A stretch of 64,000 nucleotides of DNA, taken from Vespa crabro. Lineage: Eukaryota; Arthropoda; Insecta; Hymenoptera; Vespidae. Each line of letters opens with the position of its first letter. The stretch's first letter is position 1. Positions 46,566 to 59,292 of this stretch are shown here, in pieces. The stretch spans positions 752,501-816,500 of the forward strand of contig NC_060977.1 of assembly GCF_910589235.1 (NCBI RefSeq), read 5' to 3'. The position numbers and the translations under genes were made by a program. The notes below the pieces were generated by a model. It worked only from the letters and a program-made list of their open reading frames with translations, was not told the origin of the DNA and ran no database searches.

Positions 46566-48350
46566 CATTCGTTAATAATGCAAGAAGCCACTGTGTCACT
46601 GTGTCAATTTCTCTTTGCTTGGACAAATCCTGACAAGCTTGTAACTGCTTTCCGCCCTACCGAGCTAACGTCGTCGATCTTTCATGAACCTCGAATAATT
46701 ACGAACGTTAAGCGTCTCTTCGACGATCAAAAAAAAAAAAAAAAAAAAAAAGAAAAGAAAGAAAAAAAAATCGATCCATAAAAGAAAAAAGCGTGAAAAC
46801 GTATTATGTGATAAATTATTACAGTTTAATCCCAATACTTTGGAGATAAAATGATTCGTCTCGAATTAAAAATTTTTTTCTTTTCTTCTTTTTTTATATA
46901 TCGGAAGAGATCGTTCCTTCTGTTCAAAGAACGTAACTCGCGATATCAGGAAGAACGCTCGTCCTTCCGGTCCTTATTTCATCGCGAAAGCTCAGAATTT
47001 ATTTATCTCACGGCTCACAACCTCCAGACGAAATGGCTCCAGGACCCCGTTGTTTGCCCGGGACAAAGAAAGCGTTCATTAGGGGAACGCCATTAGCGGC
47101 GAACTTCTCCTTCTTCTTCTTCTCCTTCTTCTCCTCTTCATCTTCTTCTTCGTCTTCTTCGTTCGTCTCTTCGAGGAATGCGACTGTAAAGCAAGAGCGC
47201 GAGGTCCTACGGAGTTGGTAAATGAGTTCCGTACGTTTTGTGACACGCTTATCTCGAATCGTGACGAACAAAGTGCGTCCGCTTACCTTCACCCTTTCTA
47301 CCTTTTCGTTTGCGATCGCACTCACAATTAAAGTTTCAATCCCAAGAATAGAATCTATGGGATGTTGTTAATAATCGATTAAGGATGAAATATAAATGGA
47401 AGTAATGTCGATCGAGTCGTCAAAAGGGATGGGAAAAAGGGGAGGAAAAAAGTTGAGGACTCCAAAGAAAAGGACAACGATTTCGCCTTTACTCGCGACG
47501 AAGTATTCGTAATCGTATAAAAGAATTCCACGGATACTTGGCATTGAATCCCGAAGATGCGAAAAGACCGCGTTCAACGTCGATCGGCATAATTTACGAC
47601 GTCGACGTAGCGTTATCGCGCGATTCTGATCAGCGGCGTGGAGAACTCTAGCGATGCAAAAACCACGCGAGATCTCGAGGTCGTTACTCGCGTGGAGTAA
47701 TGAGGGACTATCGAAAGCAGAAACGGCGAGGTAGAAAGGCGAGATCGCACGCGTTGCACGTGCTTGCACGTTCTGATCACTCATTAGTTAGCTCTGGCCG
47801 CGGCCGAACAAACGGAGGAGGAAATCGTCGGAGGAATCTCCGAGTGGCAGAACGAAAAACGATTTGGATTTGGTCGGTCGCAAAAGCGTTTTGCATTTTC
47901 TAAAAAGGGAAATATTTCAGTGAAAATGAACGCGTACGAGTTGACGAGCGAAGAAAGAAGAAAAGAAACTATAAAAGTAAGCAAGTCCTTTAATTTCCAA
48001 TGATCGATAGTCGCTCGAAAGGCAGGTGGTACGTGGTATTTAAAGGCATTACTCTTGCAAGGAGTTTCGGATTTCGTCTACCTGTCGGTTCCAAGGCGAT
48101 CGGTCAGAAAACAAGTGCGCTTTCATTTTTCGACAAAACCATTCGACTATACCCTACGACTCGGTGAACACCTCCTCGCTGCGGGAGACTATGGACTCTG
48201 CGAGTAATGCAAGCAGCCGACACGCCTCCTTCCATCATTTAAAGATCTCGCTCAAAGATACGCACTCTCGGACCTGGTTAGATTCCTTTTCTAAAGGACT
48301 AAGTAATTAACGTCTTCTTTCATTTGTCTTCCACCGTTAATCCCATTTTC

Positions 48351-48397
<47 letters not shown>

Positions 48398-49683
48398 GGA
48401 GAAAAGAAAAAGAAAAAAAAAGGAGGCTCTCGCTACCGCACGTTTCGTACGAATATCAGGGAATTTTCCTTTGTTATCGTGGATAAGCAGATAATTATAG
48501 TTCGTACGCGTACATCACCATATATTTGAAAAATAATGAATAATTAAAAGGAGAAAATGGTTTTCTCTGAAAACTTTACGTCGAGGACTATGGTAACGGT
48601 GATGGCCAAGATAGACGTTTTTCGTGCTTCGCTGCGCGTCCTTTTCGTTCCGTCTTCGAATCACGTGGGTGGAGCAGAGCTCCGAAGTGACGTTGACTGA
48701 CGTCCGACAGGCGTTTCCCATTATTTTGAATAGTAGAAAATCGACGAGTCTCGCGCACCCGTCGTGGAACAATACCTTCCCTTTCGTGGAAGACAATTTC
48801 GGTGTCGGTACAAACGATATTCTTATTATTCCCTTTTATCGGCAAGAAAAACGAGAACGTCTTTAACTCTAATGGGATGCACGTCGTTGGTCAAAGATGA
48901 TGTATCGCCGGTATATAGAAAAATGTATACGTTATCGCTGATTCCAAGACATAAACGGCAGAAAGGCGAGCGATCTTTAAACGAAAAACGACTATGCATC
49001 ATTCTCGGCCGGAACGTGTTCGAAAGGCATTTACATTGGGTGGCCCCTCGATGTAAATCGTTCTTCGTTCGTTCGCCCGATAAATCCTTGCGACCTATCC
49101 TCTATATCGAATTTAACGACGTATTTTTCGCCTACTCGTTTTCGCCTACTTGATACGCTTCGATTTCGACTCAATTTTCTCCTATAGCTTTTTCTCGTCC
49201 AAGCGCATCCTCGGTCGGTGCGTCAAATGTGCTCTCCTTTTGATCTCTCTCGTCTTAGAGAGTAGCATTTTTTTTTTTTTTTTGTTGAAAAATAAATCCG
49301 AAAGCGTTTTCGTCTATTCGTTCTCGAGCATCACATCTCCGCCAGTACATATATTTCTTCTATTGTCTAGTCCTCGGAGTTTCCTATTGTTTCTAGAAAT
49401 TTATCGCTTCACGGGAAGTTTGGCCACGCAGAAGCGGGTGCTTTCATCTCGAGAAAAGAAGGGCGCGGACTAACCTTCGAAAGAGAAAGAGAGAGAGAGA
49501 GAGAGAAAGATAGAGACGGGAGGAGGGGAAAAAGATAAGCGAAGGGTAGGGGAGATAGATCCGACGGGCGCGCGCGCGCCGCCCGATAATTAGTGCCTCT
49601 ACGAAATTATTTATGCCCGGAATAAATCAGAGGAAAGCTTAATTGCTTTTCTCTTTTGCCAGGCTACGATGCCGTGCGTGCAT

Positions 49684-49708
49684 ACGTGCGTGCGTGCGTG
49701 CGTGCGTG
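49684..49708. repeat. (GTGC)n tract
   Basis: Alternating purine-pyrimidine GTGC units capable of Z-DNA, about 100 bases after a GC-alternating patch at 49566-49581. Short (ACGT)n and (GAGC)n tracts occur at 9220-9241 and 23926-23942. Confidence 0.85.
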
Positions 49709-51444
49709 CCTGAGTGCGCGCGGGCTAGACCGCTTCTTGTTTTTTTTCCCCTTTAACGGTCTAACGATAAAAGATGCATCGAATGTATCGATTAATCGGG
49801 ACAAGGAAATCGTGAGGTCGTCGTGAAATATATGACAAAGAGCCTCGTATCGTCGTCGTCGTCGTCGTCGTTGTCGTCGTCATTTCGAATCGAACTCGCG
49901 ATAATCTTTATTCGAGATACTAAGGAAGGAGCGTGGGCGTTGTTCGTCGCTCCATTTGCGGACAGACCGATATACAAGAGTCATGATAGAAACGTCACCG
50001 AAGAGATTCGAGAAGAAACTCTTATAGTTTTTCTTCTCTTATCGATGTTGCGTCTCTTTCGTGGTAAATCGAAGTCTCAACGCCTTCTCAACGAAGATAA
50101 TATTATGCGAGAAATCTCTCCGAGTGTAAACGCGTCCATGGGAGATGGTATATTACCTTAAACGACGAAAGGAGATCTTTCGTTAAACGCTCGTCAAAGC
50201 GAACACGAATCGTTTTTACTTTCCGTTTCGTTTATCGACATTAATGAAGCATTCCCTCTCCTCCTCCCCCGCCGTATTTCCATAGCATGTAATCATCGGT
50301 CATAAAGATGCTCGCGGAGGAGAGCATATTTGTGAAACCGCAAGGAACGAGGTAGAGAAAGAAAAATAATAAGGAGACGAGATAAATAAGAAAGAGAGAG
50401 GTGATCGTCCACGACAGAAAGGTCAATTTACATTCCACGAGAACGATTTTATTTCGAAAACTAAAAGGAAGACGTCCGGAGAGATGGTTTACGCCGTTCC
50501 TTCTTGTTCCGTGACGAGAGACGAAAGGAGGAGAGAAACGACGGTGGAAAGGGAAGTGAAAGGTCGTGGAGGAAGGGAGGGAGACTAGGAGCGAGAGAGG
50601 CCGGGAGAGAGAGAGGCGAGGAACGCCGACTGGAAAGTCCAAGGGAGAAGAGGGACAAAGAGAGAGCGGGGGAGGCTTTGGCAACAGGTTTCACCCCCGT
50701 GAAAAGCCCTACTCTTTGCTGCCTCTTCGCTTCTTCTTCTTCTTCTTCTTCTTCTTCTTCTTCTACTGCTGCTGCTGCTGCTGTTGTTACTGCTGGTGCT
50801 GCTTCTTCTTCTTCCTCGATGTCTTTTTCTCTACGTGCTTTTCGAAAAACGTTCGAGTTTCCAGCAAGGAAAAAGCGTTCCCGCGGGAAGACGAGAGAGC
50901 TCCATCTCCGATCCTACGCTCTCCCTCGTTCTCTCCCCTTCGCTCCTCTCTCCAGCATCTCGTCGCTCGGCCATCCACCGGCGCGTTTTGCGGGAAACCG
51001 GTTTTGTCCTACGTTAAATTACAAGACGCTCTCGCTCTCTCGTGCTCTCACGTTTTTCTCCTCTTGTGTCTTCCTTCCTCTTCTCCCTTCGCCTCTCTCG
51101 TTCCTCTCAGAAAACACGCACTCACGCGGGTGCGTCGAAAAATTCGGCTCTTGTTTTCCAAGGAGCTTAACGAAAACGAACTCTTCTCGAGGAACGGAGC
51201 CTGCTTATTTTTTTTCTTCCTTTCTTTTCCTTTTTTTTTTCTTTCTTTTCTTTTTAGGAGCAACGGTAGGTGGTACGTGGAATGAAATTTTGTAATTCCG
51301 TGTTATTTTCGTCGCAATGGACTCGTCGCAGTACGAGAGTAAAAAAGAAAGAAGAAAAATGGCCGACCAGCCGTCCTTTTTGCTCTCGTTGATTGCCGAA
51401 CAATGCGAATGCACCCTTTTAAAGACTCACGAAGAAAGAGCGAG

Positions 51445-51475
<31 letters not shown>

Positions 51476-51815
51476 AAATTTTAAAAAAAGAATGGAAGCG
51501 AGAAGAAAATCGAAGCCGACATTGTGGAAGCCTCCGTTACAAGGTCGTAACTCAGGCACTTTAGAGTTTCTCGGTTCGTGGTACGCCCTTAGGCGTCCTT
51601 TTCAGAAAAAATAAATCTTCCGTTCCGAGAATTTCACGTAGACCAGGGCGGGAACTGTGGTGGTGTTCGGCGCTCGAGTCGCGGAACGAGTCGGCACCCC
51701 CGCATCCGAAGAATGGACTCGTCCAAGGGAGGGGGGGGAAGCGAGCAAGAAAGAGACGGAAAGAAAAGAGGGAAGAGAGAGGGGAAGAGGAGAGGCTCAG
51801 CCGAGGGAAAAGAAA

Positions 51816-51857
<42 letters not shown>

Positions 51858-52521
51858 CGGTGGCTAGTTCAAACCATCCCCCTTCTCTTCCCTCCCTTTG
51901 TCACGGCTTTCCTTCTAGCTTCGCCAAGGCCATCGGAAATTTTTCGGAAGCTTTACAAAGAAAGATTTTCGTAGAGACGTGCGAGCCAAAAAAAAAAAAA
52001 TACGAACGGAGATACTAAAAAAGATAGAAAAAAAGAAAGAAAAAGAGAAAACGTATGACGCTTCTACTTTGTAATAAAAACATTACAAAATATGCGATTC
52101 GAGAGTACTCAGGGATACGAGAGCGTAGCTCGTAATCGAATTACTTCACGCTCGAAACGGACGAAAAGAGATTCGATCGCGAGAATGAAGAAAAGAAAGG
52201 AGAATGGAATCGGGGAGAGACATGTTCAAGGACGCACGCGCATTTTCGTCGAAGCCTTTGTCCGGAAAAATCCCTCGATCTCCGATTACAGACTCTCGTA
52301 CTTTCCTTCCTCGAAGATCTCGGAGAGTAGTCGTAGTTTCTCTCGTAGAGAAGAGCATGGCGATCAAAGCTCCGCACGGAGAAGAACGACGAAGCGGGAC
52401 GACGGCCCGGAAAGAGCGACCATGTTAAAAGAAGCGAGAAGATGAGCGAGATACGGAGCTCATGGAACGAGCGACAAGCTGCGACGAGCGTCAACGTAGA
52501 GAAAGCGCGCAGGAGAAAAAG

Positions 52522-52561
<40 letters not shown>

Positions 52562-52927
52562 AAGACTCATAGTCGTCGTTCTCCAGTGAAGCGTTTCGCG
52601 AGTTGGAATCCGAGTCGACGTCTCGACAAAAGCTGCGAGAGCTCGGGAACCGGTGTACCGGGAAATTTGAAAGATAGTCCCACCCTCCTTCTCTTTTCAC
52701 TCTCCATCTCTCGTTCTTGCTCTCGCTCTCCATCTCTATCTCCATCTCGATCTATCTCTAGCTTTAGCTCTCTACCACAAGCTTTTCCTTCCTCCATTTT
52801 TCTCGGCATTCTAGACACGGCGAATTTCCGAGCGAGTCGCGCGCACTTGGAGAGAACCGAGAGTGCCCTCACAATCGTTGCATTGTAGTGGGGTATAGGC
52901 AGTGCAAGAGATAGATAGATAGATAGA

Positions 52928-52978
<51 letters not shown>

Positions 52979-53802
52979 GGTACCGTGATGCACCTCGGAG
53001 AATAATATTTACTTCCGGTGCGAGAATCGGCCGAAACGAGTCGCATCCGGCGTACCTCTTTCCCTCTCACTCTCTCTTTTTTGAAGCAACTTTTCTTCCA
53101 TTGTAATCGGAGACTCCCTTTAAATATCCACCGAGCGTCTTTCGTTTTTCCTCGCTCCTTCCGCCTTTCCTTCTCTTGTTTCCCCGGAAACGCGAGCTCT
53201 CCGTGCCGCGCTAGCAAAGCCTCCGCCTTTTTTCTTCAACTCTTTTCCAGGCGTTAACGAGACGCGGAGAGAAAAAGAAAGAGAGAAAGAAAGAGAGAGA
53301 GAAGGAGCCGAGTATTCAATAAAAGAAGAAAAAGAAGAGAGGAGAGGAGAGAAAGAAAAGAAAGAATTGCAGTTTGGCATTGACGAGAGGCGCCCACGAC
53401 AGAGGCTCTCGCGGAAGAAAGAGCGAAAATTATACGTTCCAGCTTTAATCCGATTTTATCGTGGAAAGGGCAGGGGCCATGGCCCGCAAATTACGCCTCA
53501 ATGACGTTCTCCTCTTTCCGACCACCTTCTGCGTTCCTCTTCCAACCCCCTTTTTTTTCCTTCTCTTTGAATCACCTTCAATATCCATGGGGTGCGATGA
53601 TCGTCGCACTCCTTTCGTTTACCCCCCGGCTAGAAATATCGACCGATATACTTTCGAAGAAATTTGATATCCATCGAAATACGGGGAAAAGAAAAAAAAT
53701 AACGTTATGCTAATATTACGAACGAATCGTAAAGTTTTTCCTCGAAGGAAGATACGTACGAATCCTCGTGGACGCGAGAAACGTTCTAAACAGTTCTATC
53801 AG

Positions 53803-53852
<50 letters not shown>
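53803..53852. repeat. (TA)n microsatellite, about 25 units
   Basis: Near-pure TA dinucleotides. Similar TA-rich tracts lie at 880-922, 4207-4358, 22618-22760, 26690-26830, 27300-27415 and 41811-41870. Confidence 0.95.
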
Positions 53853-53856
<4 letters not shown>

Positions 53857-54624
53857 AATGGACAAACTATTACGTACTCAGAAAAGAGAATTTCCTCCGT
53901 CGAACGTGCGAAATGAAAAAGCGTGCCGATCGAGGAACGCTCGAGGCGTCGAGAAAGGAGGAGCGGGCCGAGTTGCAAAATGTTCCTCTGTGCGCTACGA
54001 AAGCCCATTACGAGCCGTAGAAAATGACTAGACCGCGTAATCGTAATGCGATCGTAATGCAAACGTAAATGACTTGATCTTCGACGACGGCAAGCTCTCT
54101 CCTTGTAGCGAGATAAGCCGCGCTCATTACGCGAAATTAGCGATAATCGCGAGAGTTGCACGCGATTACTTCTACTAATATCGGCCAGAAGAGACTGCTT
54201 CGTCCTTATACGTTATAAAACGATATAAAATGAAACGATAACGAGGCAGACCAAGCTCATTGATTTTATAACTTCTTCAGAGGGTATACGGAGAGTGTTC
54301 GGTTTAATTTTCGTTCATTCGTTCGTTCGTTAAATCGACGTACGCGTAATCGAGATAGAATCAAGAAGAAAGAAGAAGCTTCGCTAGAACAGCTAGAAGA
54401 CGAAAGTAGACGACGAGCATCGACCGTGTGGACCACGTGTTATTTGTGGCCGTACGTTTTTAGGCCGGTTAGTAAGATACGGGAGAGCCGAAGAAAGGGA
54501 GATGAAAGATTCTCCGCAAGAAAAAGAGAGGGCGAAAGAAAGAAAGAAAGAAGCTAAGAGAGAGACCTTGGGGCACCGTTAGTGGAACCTATACAAACAG
54601 GGCCCCACTGGAAAGCAAATATTT

Positions 54625-54649
54625 TGTTGTGATGCAAGAATTCACAACA
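54625..54649. repeat. Short perfect hairpin TGTTGTGA/TCACAACA
   Basis: Eight-base perfect inverted repeats at 54625-54632 and 54642-54649 with a nine-base loop. They sit in an island (54570-54680) that lacks simple repeats and contains GGGCCCC. Confidence 0.5.
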
Positions 54650-55169
54650 TTAATGGACCGTCTCGAACTTGCAGCTCTCTCGTTATGCGATTAGAATTTC
54701 CTAGAAACTAAATTTAGTTTCTTCATTTTTTTTTCTTTCTCCGACGCTACGAAAAGAAAAAGAAAAAAAGAAAAAAAGAATAGAAAAAAAAGGAAAAGAA
54801 AAAAGAATATTAACAGCCAGAATATCTTTAAAAGTTCATAATAAGGAATTATTCGCGATCGTGTTTTAAAATTTAATCAAACGGGGAAACGGATGTCGAG
54901 AAATTGCAAATTGTTAAATCTTTGCGTTCATTCCGTCCAACTGTACCTACGTACAATACATACGTACGTAAGTGGCACGGAAGACGAATAGCGGGATCTC
55001 TGTTTGGCGAGAGTCAATTAAATTCGCGCAGGAAAGCAATTTACAAAAGCGAATCGCACAGAAATTATCCTGCGACATGATATCGCGAGGGAGATGAGGA
55101 ATTTTTAAGGGGATTTTACGGGAACGAGAACGCTCACGGGACAATCGAGTTCTCCCCCTCCTCCACCTC

Positions 55170-55228
<59 letters not shown>

Positions 55229-56618
55229 ACGTTGGTACTACGAATCACGCGTTCCAAACCACCTTCGCAAACCTCCTCATTATCCTCGTTCTTCCTATAC
55301 GAGAGAGAAAGAGAGAGAGAGAAAGAGAGAGAGAGGCGAAGGCTGCCGTTCTTGCGATCCTCCCTTCTTTCGATTCGTCCTCTAAGAAACGACTTTCGAC
55401 TAGCGAATTCGCCACGTTTGTCTCGATACCTTCGTTTCTGCTCCTTCTCCATCCTTTTCTTTCCACGTCCTTAGACGGTCAAATCGAACGAAAAATTTAT
55501 TCCAAAGGGATTCGCTTTCGATTAGAGAGTTCTCCCGATTGATGTCCATTTTACTTTAGGAGTTTAAGAACTTTTGAAATTCGCTGACCGATTAAAGGGC
55601 CAACTTGGGAGGAATCGAGAAAGATGACAAGGCTCGATACACCCTAATAGCAAGAGAAACTCGCAAGCTTGGCTTACGAGTCGGTTCAGAATATTCATTA
55701 GAAGGGCATGTCGATTTCAAGGCGATTTAATTACGCGCGTCCACCTTTCATTAATTCGATCAATCCTACGGATTCGATTAAGCACGAAGCCTATTCGTTG
55801 ATATTATTCGTTGAGAAGACGCACCCTTACGCATCCCGTTTTCTCGGGTAGCCGCGATAACGACTCGACGAAGAACTTTTGTTAGTACACCGTTTTACGA
55901 TTTTATCCCGCGAATCGTTTTACGTACTTCGAATGCGCTCGATACCTTCACGATCTCGACAAATTGAAATTAAATCTTGCGTAAAATTTACATTCTTTGT
56001 TTTACGTCGCGCGACGTAAAATCCTTTCGACGAAATAATCCTATTTCCAAGAGAATCGCTTCGTTTTACGTTGCACGACTTATTGGATTTGCTGCATGCG
56101 TAGCAAATGCAGAGAAAGGGAGAGAGAGAGACAAAGAGAAAAGTAGAGGTAGAAAGGGAGAAAGCGAGGGTGCTGCGGCAACCTGTTGCGGACACTGGTG
56201 TAAAGATGTCGTAAATGTACGGTAATAATACGAGGCGCGTAACACGGAGCGGTTTTCGTGGTATTGGTGTAACATCTGGCAACGGTTAAGCCACCACGAC
56301 GTCGTTACTTTTGCCCCCTCCCCCTCCCCACCCCTCCCCCGCCGCCCTTTTGCCTACGAGCCTATTTAATGTAGTCCGTTTGGTAGCACGTTTATTATAA
56401 GAACGATACGCATTGGAACCAGTACGCCGTTGAATTAGGTGAAAAATTAAGATCATTACTCTACTAGCGTTATTATTTTTTTCTTGGATCGTGTAAATGA
56501 GTATCGTTTGGAGCTGAAAAAAAAAGTTCTCCTTTTCTTTTGGTACAACAGTGACAAGAGGGAATTACTATATCGGAGTCTATCGCATACTCACCTTTAA
56601 TACTCCCATAATCCTTAC

Positions 56619-56754
56619 TATTAGAGGGACCGGAAAGTAATGTCGTTTCTGCGCATGTCGATATTTGATTGTGATTAAAAATAAAAACTTGATAAAAATT
56701 TATTCGTTTGAATTTAATTTAAGAAAGCGACATTACTTTCCGGTCCTCCTAATA
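56619..56754. mobile_element. mariner-like MITE with TA duplication
   Basis: The 132-bp element (56621-56752) is flanked by TA on both sides, the target duplication of Tc1/mariner elements. Both ends, read inward, start TTAG, differ at the next two bases (AG on the left, GA on the right), then share GGACCGGAAAGTAATGTCG before a T/C difference and TT(T)CT. The core between them is AT-rich and non-coding. The near-identical TIRs imply recent movement or recent decay from a full mariner copy. A transcript would fold into a hairpin. Confidence 0.85.
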
Positions 56755-56782
56755 TTTGACTCTTACGATATTCGACTCCGAT

Positions 56783-56811
56783 CTAATAGTACGATCTCTC
56801 GTACTATTTAG
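56783..56811. repeat. Hairpin 30 bases right of the mariner MITE
   Basis: CTAATAGTACGA (56783-56794) pairs with TCGTACTATTTAG (56799-56811) around a TCTC loop, 12 pairs with one bulged T. It is a strong cruciform or RNA hairpin, possibly the trace of a second, smaller insertion. Confidence 0.6.
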
Positions 56812-58015
56812 AGTTTATACCGAGAACAAAGAAAGAATTCGTTATGTCAATAGCTAACTATCCAGGACTACGCCAATGGTTTGACGTAGTTTCAATTGGT
56901 CGCAGATTTTTTCTCATTTGTTCTTGATACATCTCATTTCGTCGTGTATGTCGACGTATCGTCATCCGTATTTAATTGGTATGCGTGACTTTTTCCGCAA
57001 ATAGCACGAAGGAGGCTAAAATACGTGTGAGAAAAGGCGTCTCCTTTCATTCCTCACCAATTAGGCTCGCATTCTTTTCTTGTTTCCAGGTCTTCATATG
57101 GTACGTACTTACTGCCAATGGCATCGAAGAGGAAGAAGAGGAAAGAGAGAGGAGCTCGCGTTCCCTCGACCCTCTCGGAGCTCTCCTCTTACGTTTTTAA
57201 AAAGGCACCGCGCGCACGCGGGACTCCCATATTATGTTGGCGATCAAAGAGGGCAAGAGCACAAGGGACAATGGCTGTCGCCTTATTCACGTCAAGCGAA
57301 TCCAACGACTACTGAGTTTCGGCTGGCGGTGCGATGCAGTCTCCTCGCGGATCGCGAGCGAGTTCAACGTCAAAAACCGCGTCTAACCAGCTCCCAACCT
57401 GCCCCTGCTTCCTCCCCGGGATCAAATTGCATCTCGATTCGTGCCTTCGACTTTTCTTTTTTCCCTCCTCCTTCTTTACTCTGTCTTTTTTTTTTTTTTT
57501 TTTTAAGACCCGCCTTCCTTCTTCGTAGTACTTCTCATACTTATTTTTTTCTTCTCGAATCCCTTTACATCTCGGACATCGTGTAGAATCGTCCGAGCGT
57601 GCTTCACGGCAAACTCTCGACAAATAAAGATTTTTCGTTGGTCCAAACCAAAAATTTCGGTGATCTCGTGCGAACCAGCGAGCGAGGCCTTCGTCGATCT
57701 CGTCTCGCGAAGAGAGATGGGCGGCGGACGGTGCCCGATCAGGTGACTGGCCTTGAATTCTTTATGAGGTCGAAGACTTTGCGATTTTGAAAATGGCGTT
57801 CCTCGCGTTCACCGTAACCGTAACCGAGTATGCAGCGAGAGATCTTTTAAGGCAAATCGATTTTTCAATGTCCTCCTTTCGATCTCGAAGCGATCTAGTC
57901 AGGATCAAGAATAATCGAACGACTCTTTCGTCGAACAGTTTAAACGACGAACAGAATAATTTTCTCGTTTAGTCCGGTTTATGAGAATTTCAGAAATTTG
58001 CCAATTACGCACAGT

Positions 58016-58059
<44 letters not shown>

Positions 58060-58420
58060 TTCGCAAGATTTCTTCTCTTCTCCTTCAATATGTTTTCTTT
58101 CTCGTTCTCTCGCAATAGGGAGAGAGCACGAAACACGTTTCTGGAACGCCTATTCATCGCGGCCGGATTTTTCGTCGGGCGAAAAGCAAACAACACCGCG
58201 CGAAACCTCCAATCAGCACCGATTCAAATATCCAGTCGGTGAGAGACGAGTAACTGCTTTTCCAAGCGGACGAGTACGATGTGCGTGTGCGCCTGTGTGC
58301 GCCGCCTCTCCTTCATTAATAAAGACATCGACATCGACATCGAGCGAGTGGCGATTTAAACGAAAATTTCGAGTCGCCTATATCGAGTTACCGTCACCCT
58401 TTCACTTTCCTCTCGTACGT

Positions 58421-58459
58421 ACCTACCTACCTACCTACCTATCTACCTACCTACCTACC
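58421..58459. repeat. (ACCT)n tetranucleotide tract
   Basis: About ten ACCT units with one ATCT variant. Not telomeric: insect telomere repeats are the pentamer TTAGG. Confidence 0.9.
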
Positions 58460-58893
58460 GTTGAGTAGCTCTGGCCCTTTCGAGCTAAAAATTATTCACG
58501 ACTTAACGAGCACGCTCGTACGCCAATGGACGAAGAGAGAAGAGCGAGAGACAAATTTAGAAAGAGCGAGAGGCTCTTCGTGATCGACGAATCAAGCCGT
58601 ACGCTCTTCTTTATAACACTGACACAGTGACACCTTAACGTAGGAAACACTTTGAACCTGTTTACCCGGCAAATTCCATCGGATGTGGGAGGAGAAGAAG
58701 AGACCCGTCGCTTCGCCTGCAATTGGTAACTCGGAACGTAACGTCATATACCGTGTGGCGCGAAAAAAAGGAAGGATAAGAGCTATGAAAACTGGTTTTG
58801 CGGCACTCTGAGTCACCGTCTATAATGACGAAGCTCGGGAACGCGTTGGAGATTCACTTGTGATTTCGAGACTTTTCGTATGGCACAGAGTGG

Positions 58894-58894
<1 letters not shown>

Positions 58895-58942
<48 letters not shown>

Positions 58943-58956
58943 AGAGAGAGAGAGAG

Positions 58957-58990
<34 letters not shown>
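58895..58990. repeat. (GA)n microsatellite, 96 bp with A-run interruptions
   Basis: Other GA tracts: 2720-2769, 5685-5750, 13962-13987, 15277-15325, 15397-15430, 24535-24596, 28622-28675, 39302-39386, 42178-42260, 48351-48395, 51448-51475, 51818-51858, 52527-52558, 52927-52976, 58017-58057 and 61944-61983. Arg/Glu-repeat frames on them are not genes. Confidence 0.95.
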
Positions 58991-58992
<2 letters not shown>

Positions 58993-59256
58993 TCATTCGA
59001 CTGGTGAGAGGAAGAAAAAGAAAATCGATAGAGTAATCGCGAATCTTTGAGATAATCCGCGCGACGCTTTGATGGAAAGGGAAAGAGAAGAAACACGAGT
59101 CATCGCTTTCGTTTCTACGAAACGCGCCCCGCGGAATTTGGTAACTCGGCGTAGAAAATAAATTATTCGGAACGCGGCGTTCGGCCTTTCATCTCGCGGA
59201 GCGTTCGCTCGCGCGACTGGTAAACGATATTTCTTTCGACGTAGGTAAAGGAACAT

Positions 59257-59292
<36 letters not shown>

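Larger units (their letters stand above)
45688..56618. other. Non-coding, microsatellite-rich spacer
   Basis: No supported gene. Long open frames at 50.5-51.3 kb (+) and 52.6-53.2 kb (-) translate TTC/TC/GA tracts into Ser, Phe, Arg and Glu runs. Other contents: A run at 46728-46751, GTC triplets at 49845-49880, GTGC units and the (TA)25 tract. Confidence 0.55.

Noticed and set aside
50504..51295. 263-codon + strand open frame
   Set aside because: Composed of TTC/TC/T-rich repeats (Ser and Phe runs), and the overlapping frame is open too, as expected of repeats.
58421..58459. CCTA-like telomere repeat
   Set aside because: Unit is the tetramer ACCT, not the insect telomeric pentamer CCTAA/TTAGG.
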